Of a stretch of DNA of 64,000 nt, positions 54,384 to 63,567 are shown in pieces. The stretch comes from CAWAYH01 sp963786195 (GTDB taxonomy: Bacteria; Acidobacteriota; Vicinamibacteria; Vicinamibacterales; 2-12-FULL-66-21), in contig CAWAYH010000010.1 in NCBI GenBank assembly GCA_963786195.1, forward strand, positions 248,001 through 312,000. The letters run 5' to 3'. The first letter of the stretch is position 1. Each line of letters begins with the position of its first letter. The notes under the pieces are model-generated. The model ran no database searches, was not told the origin of the DNA, and worked only from the letters and a program-made list of their open reading frames with translations. The translations under genes and the position numbers were made by a program.

Positions 54384-56475
54384 TTACCGCCTCCGCCCGG
54401 AATACTCCAACATCTGCGCCGTGAGATCCATCGGATACGTGATTTTGACGTCGGACACCTTGCCGTCGGCTGACTTTATTGCTTCGAGTTTCGGCTGGAC
54501 GAACCCGGTATAGGACGGCATCTTCAGCCGGTCCACACGTGCCACGACTTCGTCCCGAATCCGGCCGTCGAAGTGGACGCCGTAGGTCTCGAAGAGCGCC
54601 TTAGCGGCGTCGTAGTCTCCCTCGGCCTTGATGCGCTGAACCTCGGCCAGCAGCTTCCCCACGCCTTCCTGGAACGCCTTCGCGTCGACCATCACGTAAA
54701 AGGTCTTGCCGTCCCGGTTCCTGACGTCGATGGCCTTCGAGTTCGCCATGAGCCACCGGACGATCATCTGCCGGTTGCGCATGTGGTCTTCTTCGATCTG
54801 GGTCCCTTCGCGCACGCGGCGAAGCTGCACGAGGGCGTTGCGGGTGTAGCCTTCGTATTCAGCGCTGACGATTTCCGACTGAGTCTGCGACGTGACGAGG
54901 CCGAGCTCTGCGAGCTTCGGGTTTGGCAGGAAATACAGCGCGACGAGGTCGGCGCGCGCTTCTTCGAGCGCCGAGAACTGCTCCTTCAGGACCGTTCTGC
55001 GGGTTGCCCTGCAGCTTCGGGAGACCTTGCCCGACGCGTGGCCGATGACCTCGTGCATGTTGGTCGTCAGCTCGCCGGCCACGCTGCTCCACTTCTCGGC
55101 CCGTGCCGCTTCCTCGGGCGTCCAGGCAAACTCGGTCCGGAACTCCGGGACGTCGAGCGGTCGTAGGCCTCGTTGACGTTCGACAACGAGACCGACTTGC
55201 TGCCGTGTGTCTCACGAATCTCCTGATCGTTGGGCAGGTTGATGCCGACCGGCGTGATCGGTCCTGATTCGCCGGTCTCGATCACGACGTCGATGGCGTT
55301 GGCGGTGATGCCGCGGACGCCCGCCTTGCTTGTACTGATCGGCCCAGGGCATCCGGTCCTCGAACCACTGCGCGTCGGCCGCGAGCTTCCGGATGTGTTC
55401 GGTCTTCTCGGGATTGACGTAGAAGACGAGCGCCTCCCATGAGCCTTTGATCGCCGCGGGTCCATGTAGACCTCGACGAACCCGTTGATCGTGTCGACCG
55501 GCGACTCCTTGTCCTGGACCCACGCGATGTCGTACGCGACCCGATCGGCGGTTTCTCCGGTCCGGTAGAACTTGATCAGGGCTCGGAGCGCGTTCGCCAT
55601 CGGTTCGGTCGCGAAGGGAATCGCGGCCTCGAGATGCTGGACGATCGCGCGAATCTCCTCGTCGTAGTGACCGCCGACGCGGTAGACCTCCTCGACGAGC
55701 TTGCCGTTCTGCTTGACCAGCCGCGAGTTCAGCGGATACTTCTCCTTGAACGCCTCCAGGTCCTTCATCGTGACGCCGACGTAGACGTTGTTGGCGCTCG
55801 CCTGCAGGATGTCCTTGCCGGCGCCCGGTGTCTTGTTCGTGACGATCGGATCGAACTGCGCGTCGAAGAACATCGGCTGCAGCCGTTTCAGCATGGCGTC
55901 CACCGACTCGCCTTGCCTGACCGGGAATCGCGCGCCCGCCTTCGCTGCCGCCTGTCGCCGCCGCGGCAAACGCCTCGGGCGTGCACTTCAGCACGAACTT
56001 GCGCGCGGTCAGATTGTTGTACGGACCGGTGTTGAGCCAGAACAGCTTGGTGTACCGCTGATCTCGGCCAGCGTCTGCCGGATCGACGCCCTCGGGGTGC
56101 GTGAGGATCTCTTCGAGCACGTCGCGCATCTCCAGGTTGTGCGCGTAGCGCTGGTCGTAGATAGATGTCGCGACCGGCGAGCGCGGCCTGGTACAGGTGC
56201 CAGATGAGCATCTTCTGGTCGAGCGGCAGCCGCTCGAAGCCGTCCGCGTAGATCTGCACGACCGCCGCATCGTCGACGCGCTCGAGCAGGTACTTTCGAT
56301 CCGCCGGCGCCGGCGTCGTCGACGCCGGACGCAAGCTGTCGGTCGTTGGCGTGTTACCGCCGTCGTCGCGCCCCCTCCCACATCCCGTCATCAACGACAA
56401 CGCCATTGCCACTCCCATCCAGGTGCGTGCATCCCTGCGATTTCGTGTTCCCGACGAGACTCGTGCATTCGACAT
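54384..56475 (-). CDS. Dipeptidyl peptidase III-like M49 metallopeptidase lipoprotein, many frameshifts
   Basis: About 697 residues. The start (56475) leads to a lipoprotein signal with lipobox LMTGC. Segments in varying frames give VVQIYADGFERLPLDQKMLI, LFWLNTGPYNNLTARKFVLK, FVEVYMDP, and the zinc motif NMHEVIGHASGK (HExxGH, as in M49 peptidases), with the second ligand Glu in FSALEEARADLVALYFLPNP. The intact 200-residue C-terminus ends LTAQMLEYSGRRR at 54384. At least six indels lie between 55000 and 56170. It should be a cell-envelope dipeptidyl peptidase; relatives in Acidobacteria and Bacteroidetes are often lipoproteins. Confidence 0.8.
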
Positions 56476-56520
56476 TTCTGACCTGTGCCTCACAGTAGTC
56501 GGACTGTCACATTAGGACGG

Positions 56521-57990
56521 TTACGCCAGCTCGACCGTTTCCTGATGCTCAGGCATCTTCGTCGGCCAGCCCAGCTTTTCCTTGATGGTGGCCGGCAGGG
56601 CCTCCATCGCAACCGGCTCGCCGTGCACGATGAAGGTCATGCTTCGGCGGCGCGCTGTGAAGCCGCCGAGCCAGCGCAGGATCTCGCTGCGAGTCGGCGT
56701 GCGCCGACATCGAGTCGATCCGCTCGATCGCGGGCGGCGACCGGGACCATCTCGCCGTGAATCTTGACGCTCTTCTCACCGTCGACCAGCCGGCGCCCGC
56801 GCGTGCCCGCGGCCTGGATAGCCGACAAACAGCACGGTGTTCCTCGCGTCCGGCAGCGCCGCCTTGAGATGGTGCAGCACGCGCCCGCCCGTCGCCATGC
56901 CGCTCGCCGAGATGACGATCGCCGGCATCTTCGAGGCCGTCAGCTGCTTCGACTCCTGCGGCGGAGGCGATGATGCGGAACCGCTCGGTGCAGAACACGC
57001 ACACCTCGCGTTCCTGCCGCGCCTGACGCCGCCGGCGGTCCGCTGACTCGTGCGCCGCCGCGTCGTGCGGCGCCTTGTCGTCGTGCTCCTCCGGCTGCAT
57101 CTCGGGATCGAGCTCGCTGCAGCCGCTCGGTGTAGCGCGCGAGCGCCGCGGCCGCCATCGGGCTGTCGACGAACACCGGCAGCACCGGGATCCGCTTCTC
57201 CGTCCTCGAGCCGCTTGATCCAGTAGATCAGCTCCTCGACGCGCCCGATCGCGAACGCCGGAATGATCAGCTTGCCGCCGCGTTCGCGCGGTCTCGCTGA
57301 CGATCGCGCGCGAGGCGGTCGCCGTTGTCGTCCTGCTTCGTGGACGCGATTGCCGTAGGTGGACTCGACGAGCAGGTAGTCCGCCTCCGTCGACCGTCGT
57401 CGGATCCGGCAGGACCGGGCGGCCGAAGCGCCCGAGGTCGCCGCCGAAGAGGATCGTCCGGCCGTCGATCCGCATCGCGCGCGTACGACGAACCGAGCAG
57501 GTGCCCGGCGTTGATGAACTCCACCTCGACGCCCGTCCGCGACCGGCATCGGCCGGTCGTAGCCGCACCGGCTGCAGCTGCGAGACGGCGCGAAACGCGT
57601 CGACTTCGGTGTAGAGCGGCAGCGCCGGCTGTGTGCTTCGAGTAGCTGTGGCGGTTGGCGTTCGCCGCGTCTTCTTCCTGAATCCGGCCGGAGTCGGGCA
57701 GCACGATCTTGCAGAGATCCTGCGGTGCCCGGCGTGCAGAACACGCGGCCCGCGGAAGCCCTGCGAGACGAGCCGCGGCAGATAGCCGCAGTGATCGAGG
57801 TGCGCGTGCGTCAGCACGATCGCGTCGATGCTCGGACGGCTGCGATCGGCAGGTCCTGCCAGTTGCGCTCGCGCAGCTCCTTCAGGCCCTGGAAGAGTCC
57901 GGCGTCGATCAGGACCTTCGCGTGGCCGTTGTCGAGCAGGTACTTCGAGCCGGTCACCGTCCGCGCCGCACCGAGAAACGTGATGCGCAT
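56521..57990 (-). CDS. MBL-fold beta-CASP ribonuclease-like protein, heavily frameshifted
   Basis: About 460-490 residues of an RNA-processing exo/endonuclease type (CPSF73/Ysh1-like or archaeal aCPSF-like). It begins MRITFLGAARTVTGSKYLL at 57990. LTHAHLDHCGYLPRLV gives the HxHxDH metal motif near 57800. Later pieces show FGGDLGRFGRPVLPDP (MBL metal Asp), ESTYGNR, PAFAIGRVEEL (beta-CASP entry), PAIVISASGMATGGRVLHHL and SMSAHAD, the last two typical of the beta-CASP and C-terminal metal site. The true end reads KMPEHQETVELA with the stop at 56521. Indels occur roughly every 100 bp. It abuts the next upstream gene by one base. Confidence 0.8.
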
Positions 57991-57991
57991 G

Positions 57992-58982
57992 TCATGCAAA
58001 GAGTCCCACCTGTCCGCCGGTGTGCCAGAAGAGCACCGTGCCCGGCGTCCGTGAAGTTCGCCCGCGCGCGTACGCGCGCGATCAGCCCGGCCATCGCCTT
58101 CGCCGTGTAGGTCGGATCGAGGAACAGCGCCTCGCGTCGCGCGCACAGAGCTCGATCGCTTCGCGTCGATTCGGCGTCGGCACGCCGTAGCCGCCGCCGA
58201 CGAATCGATCGTCGACCTCGATCGGCGCGTCGCGTCGAGCGCGCCCGGCGGGACGTCCGAGCAGCGGCCGCGAGCCCGTCGAGGATCCCGCGGATGTCTC
58301 GCTCCAGCGACGCGCCGCCGATTCGTCGGCGCTGATGCCGACGACTCGCGTCGCCAGTCCGGCAAGCGCGCAGCCGGCGACGAGGCCCGCCTGCGTGCCG
58401 CCGGAGGAGGTGGAGTGGACGATCACGTCCGGCGCGGTCGACCTGCGCCAGCAGCTCGGCGACCGCGTGCACGAACGCCGCGGCGCCGAGCGGCGTCGAC
58501 GCGCCGATCGGAATGACGATACGGGCTGCCGCCCCTGCGCGGCGCAGCTCCTCGGCGGCCGCGTCCATCGCCGGCGCACGCTCCTCGCGCGGTCGCGACG
58601 TAGCGCACCTCGGCGCCGAGCAGCGATCGAGCAGCGCGTTCGCGGTCGGCTTGTTCCGGCGGCGTGCCGTTGGCGACGAGGACGCAGCCGCAGCCCGAGC
58701 CTGGCCGCCGCCGCGGCGGTCACCCGCGCGTGATTCGACTGGACGCCGCCGCTGGTGATCAGCGTGTCGGCGCCCTCGCGCGAGCGCGTCGCGCCGCCAC
58801 GAGCTGCATCTTGCGGACCTTGTTGCCGCCAAACGCGAACGGAATCGCATCGTCGCGCTTGACGAGGAGGCGCGGTCCGCCGCCAAGCGCGTCGCGAAGC
58901 CGCGACAGCTCTGTCGACGGGTGTGGGACCGGTGCGAGCGGCAGCGAGGCAACGTGGCGAGCGCACTGAGCAGCCGGTCCAC
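57992..58982 (-). CDS. D-cysteine desulfhydrase/ACC deaminase-family PLP enzyme, heavily frameshifted
   Basis: About 330 residues. GTG start at 58982 (MDRLLSALATLPR), then LLVKRDDAIPFAFGGNKVRK with the PLP Lys, LITSGGVQSNHARVTAAAAA, STSSGGTQAG and FLDPTYTAKAMAGLI, ending VLFWHTGGQVGLFA at 57992. These are the motifs of the ACC deaminase/D-cysteine desulfhydrase family. The sequence here favours D-cysteine or D-amino-acid deamination over ACC deamination but does not settle it. At least eight indels interrupt the frame. The stop lies 1 bp before the MBL gene start, so the two are probably co-transcribed. Confidence 0.78.
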
Positions 58983-59009
58983 GACGCAGGCCCGATCGTG
59001 AGTCGTTAC

Positions 59010-59028
59010 AGTATACGGCTAGTATACG
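59010..59028. promoter_or_regulatory. Direct repeat with -10-like boxes between divergent genes
   Basis: AGTATACG occurs at 59010-59017 and 59021-59028, an 11-bp (one helical turn) repeat. Read on the minus strand it gives two TATACT hexamers. It sits between the divergent PLP-enzyme gene (start 58982) and the MetF-like gene (start 59038), and is the likely shared promoter/operator. Confidence 0.45.
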
Positions 59029-59037
59029 ACGCATTCG

Positions 59038-59920
59038 ATGCCCACGCTGCTCGAAGCACTGCGATCCGGATCGTGCCGGTGATCGCGGCGGAGCTGCGGC
59101 CGCCGCGCGCGGAGCTCGAGACGGCCGCGAGCATGGACGCGTGGATCGACACCTACCACGCGGTCCGCGGCCTGACGCGCGGCGGGCACGTTCGTCTTCC
59201 TGACCGACAGCGCGGTCGGCCTGAAGGAAGAGGACAACCTCCGCCATCTCGTGATCAATCTCGGCAGCGACGTTCCGCGCTCGCGACGTCGTGCCGTTTC
59301 TGACGTGCAAGCATCCGCTCGGAGTACTGCCTCGCCTACGCGGATCGCGCGCAGCACCACGGCTTCGAGTGCGCTCGTCGTGCTCGGCGGCGACAAGCAC
59401 GTCGGGCCGCCGCGCTGCGTCGAGCACGCGTGGCAGCTGCGCGAGACGATCCGGCGCCGCGAGCCGGCAGCTGGCGCTCGGCGGCTGGGCCAACCCGCAC
59501 GCGCGACTGCGCGCGCGCAGGTCGAGCACCTGCTCGACGACGCACGTCAACGCCGAGTTCTACCTGACGCAGATCGTCTCGCATCACAGCCGCGCGGCGC
59601 GTCGAGCGGTTCCTCGACGGAGGCGCGCCGGCGGGGCCTGACGATGCCGGGGCTGTTCGGCGTGTTCTACTACCGCTCCGCGAATCCGAGGACGCTGGAC
59701 ACGCTGCAGCGAGTTCCTGCCGGTGCCGGTCGAGGAGTTGACGCGCGAGTTCGCCGCCGGCGCGACCGCCGGACGAGATCTGCGCGCGATCGATTCGCGA
59801 GCGCTCGCCGACGCCGGCGTCCGGCACTTCTACATCAGCAACCTTCCGCTCGGCCGCGCCGCCGCGACGCTGCGCCGCATCATGGATCTCGCGTCGCTGT
59901 CAGTGATCAGTAGTCAGTAG
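59038..59920 (+). CDS. MetF-like (methylenetetrahydrofolate reductase-family) TIM-barrel protein, frameshifted
   Basis: About 290 residues from MPTLLEALRSG. VIAAELRPPRAELETAASMD is the opening strand; VFLTDSAVGLKEEDNLRHLV, VPFLTCKHPLEYCLAYADRA, LVVLGGDKHVG, HVNAEFYLTQIVSHH and MPGLFGVFYYRSANPRTLDT follow, in the order of the MTHFR barrel. The C-terminus IRALADAGVRHFYISNLPL is also MetF-like. It is short, like the divergent reductases of Actinobacteria and Acidobacteria, and I cannot tell whether it binds FAD. Stop 59918-59920 lies in the heptamer array, which supplies the last residues (SVISSQ). Frames change at least five times. A methyl donor for MetH is the attractive role. Confidence 0.6.
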
Positions 59921-59954
59921 TCAGTGTCGTGATCAGTAGTCAGTAGTCAGTATC
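59901..59954. repeat. Heptamer array, word CAGTAGT
   Basis: Seven heptamers (CAGTGAT, CAGTAGT twice, CAGTGTC, then CAGTAGT twice and CAGTATC after a 5-bp slip). It includes the stop codon of the MetF-like gene and ends at the start region of the aminotransferase. Confidence 0.85.
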
Positions 59955-61160
59955 ATGGGCGCAGTTTCTCGACACGGTTCCGTTCTCCGGCATCATCCGC
60001 ATCCGCGACATGATGTACAGCGTCAAGGATCCGTTCCGCCTCGATCAGGGGGACGTGAGCTTCGACGCGCCCGATACGGTGAAGGCGGCGATGCACCGGG
60101 CGATCGACGAGAACCGCAGCCACTACCTGCAGACGACCGGCGTGCCGCGCCTGCTGGAGCTGCTCGCCGAGAAGCTGCGGACGACGAACGGCATCCCGAT
60201 CGGCAGTCCCGACGAGATCATGGTGACGACCGGCGGCATCCACGGGCTGTTCATCCTCTGCCAGGCGCTGCTCGAGCCGGGCGACGAAGTCATCGTCCCG
60301 GATCCCGAGTGGCCGCCGTGCGTCGGCAACATCCGGGCCGCGCACGGCGTTCCGGTCCCCTGTCCGCTGCACGAATCGCTCGGCTGGCGCTACGATCTCG
60401 ACGAGCTGGCGTCGAAGATCACGCCGAAGACCCGCGCGATCTACATCAACTCGCCGCACAATCCGACGGGCGGCGTCCTGACATCGCGCCGACATCGAGG
60501 CGATCGCCGCGCTCGCCGCGCAGCGACGACCTCTGGCTGATCTCGGACGAGGCGTACGAGGACGTCGTCTTCGACGGGGCCGAGCACGTCAGCCCGGCGT
60601 CGCTGCCGGGCATGTACGAACGGACGATTTCGTTCTACACCTTCAGCAAGTCGTACGCGATGACGGGACTGCGGCTCGGCTACGTCGCCGCGCAGGACGC
60701 GAAGCTGCGCGACCGGATGAAGAAGGTGCTCTTCTACACCGCGAGCAACGTCGCGTCGGTCGTGCAGTTCGGCGGCATCGGCGCGCTCGAGGGATCGCAG
60801 GAATGCATCGACAGCGTTCCGCGACGGAGCTGCAGGCGCGGCGGGATCTGTTCTACGACGGCATTCGCGACACGCCGGCCGACGTGCTCGCCGGCGACGC
60901 CGCCGAAGGGCGCGTTCTACGCGTTCCTGCGGATCAGATCCGGCCTGGAAGCCGCCCGCCGGGCAGGCTGAACTCGCTCGCTGTCGTGGAGCATGACGGA
61001 GTACCTGATCTCGCAAGGGCGCATCGGCTGCGTCCCCGGCGTCGACTTCGGCGCCAACGGCGAGGGCTACATGCGGTTCTGCTTCGCCCGCGATCGCACA
61101 GAGCTGACCGGCGCGCTCGAATCGATGCGGGAGTTGTTCGCCCGGGCCGCTGCGTCGTAA
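59955..61160 (+). CDS. PLP-dependent class I/II aminotransferase, frameshifted
   Basis: About 395 residues. The ATG at 59955 needs a one-base correction to join VPFSGIIRIRDMMYSVKDPF; from 60010 the frame is clear. DQGDVSFDAPDTVKAAMHRA, VTTGGIHGLFILCQALLEPG, EWPPCVGNIRAAHGVP and YINSPHNPTGG are aminotransferase I motifs. The PLP Lys is in FYTFSKSYAMTGLRLGY, and ISDEAYEDVVFDG holds the Asp/Tyr pair. The end is MTEYLISQGRIGCVPGVDFG through LFARAAAS, stop 61158-61160. Indels lie near 60490, 60525, 60830, 60905 and 60965. It follows the MetF-like gene closely. Substrate not determinable; aspartate or aromatic amino acids are typical. Confidence 0.85.
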
Positions 61161-61193
61161 CGCAGCGCGCAGCCGCGCCGCCAGAGAGGTCCT

Positions 61194-62618
61194 TCAGTGG
61201 TGGTGCGCGTTTGCCCGCTGCAACCTGCTCACGCTGAGCCCGCCCGCCCCCATCGTCAGTCGGTAAGGAGACTGTTCGTGGTCCGAGCCGCGCATCTTGA
61301 CGACTCGCAGCTCGCGGTCGAGCTCGAAGCCTTCGGTCGAGTAGTTCAACGCCAGGATGGCGTCTGCTACGGTCGACAGATAAACGGGGGCTTCAACCAT
61401 CCTGGTCGACGGCACCGTCTGCGTGATGAGCGCGCTGCGCCCATTCGCGCGGAGGAGGGACGCGACGACGATGACGAACTGCCTGAAGCCCTGCGGGGAC
61501 AGCGTGTGCTCGATCGACGAGATGCTGTCCAGGACCACGAGAGACGGCTTCAGCTCTTCGAGACCCATGTGCAGGTCCATCAGCAGATCCTCGGGGCTCG
61601 AGGCCTCGGGCCGCCGGCAGATCACCTTCAAGTGTCCTGAGCCCACGAACGGCTCCATGTCCATGCCAATCTCGCGATAATTTCGCAGCAGCATGGACCG
61701 GGTTTCCTCGAAGCCGAAGTACACCACGCCCTCGCGCCGGGCCGCGCCGGCGCGGGCGTACAGGCCGGCGAGGAGCGTCTTCCCGCTGCCCGACGGGCCT
61801 CGCGCGATGACGATCGAGTTGCGGAGCCAGCCGCCGCACGTCATCTCGTCGAGCCCGGGCACCCCGCTCGAATAGCGCTCGACGATGTCCGCGCTCGCGC
61901 GGTCCCGCACGTCGAGCGGAAACACGGCAACGCCGGTTGACGTGATTGTGCACGGGTATTCACCCTTGTAATGCCCGCTGCGGCGGTACTTCGCGACCTC
62001 AATAGAACGGCGCCGCCGCCCGGCGTCGTTGACGTTGCGCAGGACGATCGTCATGTCGCAGACGTAATCCTCCACACCGAGCGTCGTCAGGGGGCCGTGG
62101 TCGCCCGGGGATTCCGCGATGATGACGGCGGTCAGGTTCAGGCGTCGCAGGCCGTAGACCAGCTGGAAGAAGTGGTTGCGCAACGCGTCCGCATGAGGAC
62201 GAGTGCTGAAGAGGGCCGTCGCGGAATCGAGCACGAGCGCACGGGCGCCCGTCTGGCGGACCAGCGCCTCGAGGCGGTGCGACAGCCCGAGGATGTCGTA
62301 CTCGCCGGACACGAATGTCGGTCCCTCCAGCGATTGCGCGAGATCGACAACGTGCAGCGTGCCCGAGGCGGCCAGCTGCGAGATGCGGAGGCCGAGCGCG
62401 TCGCCGCTGTCTTTCAGATCGTCGGGTGCTTCTTCCGTAGCAAGGAAGATCGTCTGCACGCCTTGAGCGGCGAGATGCGCCGCGATCTGGAGCGACATCA
62501 CGGTCTTGCCCGTGCCGCTCCGGCCCGCAATCAGCGTCGAGCGGCCTTCAGGGATCCCCCCCATCGCGAGCACATCGAGACCGCGGACACCCGTGCGAAG
62601 CTTCGCGAGGGCGCTCAT
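61194..62618 (-). CDS. kaiC: KaiC-type two-domain ATPase
   Basis: Intact 474-residue tandem RecA-fold protein (CI and CII). CI Walker A is GRSGTGKT (32-39), the catalytic Glu pair E62-E63 (TEEAP) and Walker B in ALVLDS (D131). CII Walker A is GPSGSGKT (274-281), Glu pair E304-E305 (FEETRS) and Walker B VVLDS (D364). The phosphosite pair aligns as S415-T416 in VYLSTVADAI, matching cyanobacterial S431-T432, and VVKMRGSDH matches the family KMRGSWH. The protein stops about 30 residues later, without the A-loop and tail that bind KaiA. Its start overlaps the receiver-KaiB stop as ATGA. Expected: hexameric ATPase and autokinase; whether it keeps time is unknown. Confidence 0.93.
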   Translation of the reverse strand: MSALAKLRTGVRGLDVLAMGGIPEGRSTLIAGRSGTGKTVMSLQIAAHLAAQGVQTIFLATEEAPDDLKDSGDALGLRISQLAASGTLHVVDLAQSLEGPTFVSGEYDILGLSHRLEALVRQTGARALVLDSATALFSTRPHADALRNHFFQLVYGLRRLNLTAVIIAESPGDHGPLTTLGVEDYVCDMTIVLRNVNDAGRRRRSIEVAKYRRSGHYKGEYPCTITSTGVAVFPLDVRDRASADIVERYSSGVPGLDEMTCGGWLRNSIVIARGPSGSGKTLLAGLYARAGAARREGVVYFGFEETRSMLLRNYREIGMDMEPFVGSGHLKVICRRPEASSPEDLLMDLHMGLEELKPSLVVLDSISSIEHTLSPQGFRQFVIVVASLLRANGRSALITQTVPSTRMVEAPVYLSTVADAILALNYSTEGFELDRELRVVKMRGSDHEQSPYRLTMGAGGLSVSRLQRANAHHH

Positions 62619-63406
62619 CGTCTCGGGCGGGCTCCGCAGACGCCGAGCAGGTCATCGACGATCCCGGCGTTGCGGAGATCGCCCAGCACCCAGATACGGG
62701 GCTCTGGCGACCGCTTGACGAGCGTCGGCGTGAAGGCAATGCGATCCTGTTCGCCCGACGGCGGGTCTGCCATCAGATCGCAGATCGTGACGCTGACCTG
62801 AGACGGGTCGTACCGATCGAGAATCCGTTCGAGATTGCGTTGTGCCTGGAACGAAGCTGGCGACGCAGAGCTGATGTAGAGCACGAGCTCGATGCGTCGC
62901 GTGTGCAGCCCGCTGATGACGTCAGTTGAAATCACGGGTTGCTCCATCGGCGAGAGAGTGTTGCGGACGTGAGCCAGAAACGCGTCGAGATCGAGCGGCT
63001 TGCCAAGCACCGCGACGTTTCCGAACTGGTCCAGGTCCGGATGGGCGGTGACGATCAGCGCGGCGGCTCCGTTCATAAGCCCGCGGCGGGTGGCCTCTTG
63101 GAGCATCCACGCGCCCGTCCCTCCGGGCATGGCATGGTCGGTGATGATGAGGTTGTAGCGCGTCTGCCGCAGCCGTCTCAGTCCGTCGTGCGCGTCAGCC
63201 GCCTCATCCACATGATGGCCCTCGATCGCGAGAGCCGTGGCGAGCATCCGGCGGACGTCCTCGTGATCGTCAACGACGAGGACGCGCGCCGGACCGGCAA
63301 GATTCCCGACAGGCGCGTTGGGGAGCGGACGCGCGCTGCGGCGGGCGGCACGTTTGGGAGTGCTCTGAGATCTCGCGCGTGGCGCGCCGTTGGCGTCGAC
63401 ATTCAT
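62615..63406 (-). CDS. Receiver-KaiB fusion protein
   Basis: 263 residues. An Arg/Pro/Ala-rich N-terminus (1-38) is followed by a receiver domain (about 40-150): VLVVDDHED (acidic D46-D47), phospho-acceptor D90 in NLIITDHAMPGG, T120 in LIVTAHP and K136 in VLGKPLD. Residues about 171-258 are a KaiB-like thioredoxin fold: IELVLYISSASPASFQAQ, VSVTICDLMADP, FTPTL with the cis-Pro position (P227), SPEPR and WVLGDLRNAG. KaiB normally is a lone 100-residue protein; SasA has a KaiB-like domain at the N-terminus of a kinase. The gene is coupled to kaiC by ATGA. The GDL motif favours KaiB over the SasA sensor, though SPEPR also recalls SasA. No frameshift. Confidence 0.85.
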   Translation of the reverse strand: MNVDANGAPRARSQSTPKRAARRSARPLPNAPVGNLAGPARVLVVDDHEDVRRMLATALAIEGHHVDEAADAHDGLRRLRQTRYNLIITDHAMPGGTGAWMLQEATRRGLMNGAAALIVTAHPDLDQFGNVAVLGKPLDLDAFLAHVRNTLSPMEQPVISTDVISGLHTRRIELVLYISSASPASFQAQRNLERILDRYDPSQVSVTICDLMADPPSGEQDRIAFTPTLVKRSPEPRIWVLGDLRNAGIVDDLLGVCGARPRR

Positions 63407-63419
63407 TGAGTCGCTCAGC

Positions 63420-63456
63420 CTTCAGCCCGATATCGCAGGCGATACGCCGGCTGAAG
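63420..63456 (-). promoter_or_regulatory. Stem-loop in the leader of the receiver-kaiB/kaiC operon
   Basis: CTTCAGCC (63420-63427) and GGCTGAAG (63449-63456) are perfect 8-bp arms, and the loop contains a second imperfect dyad (GATATCGC and GCGATAC). It sits 13-50 bp before the start at 63406, so it would be in the message leader or at the promoter. It could be an operator, a translational control hairpin or the terminator of the SDR gene upstream. Confidence 0.5.
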
Positions 63457-63567
63457 ACACCCCGATTCGGCCTGTGAGAGAGCAAAGTCCTTGCCGCACT
63501 GGCCTCGAATAGGCCCGGCGGGTCGTGATGTGCAGAAGTGTGAAGGAACCGTCGAGTCGGCGACCGA

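Noticed and set aside
62615..63406. Receiver protein with a generic thioredoxin domain.
   Set aside because: The LYISSASP, FTPTL and GDL order and the coupled kaiC point to KaiB; no CxxC redox motif is present.
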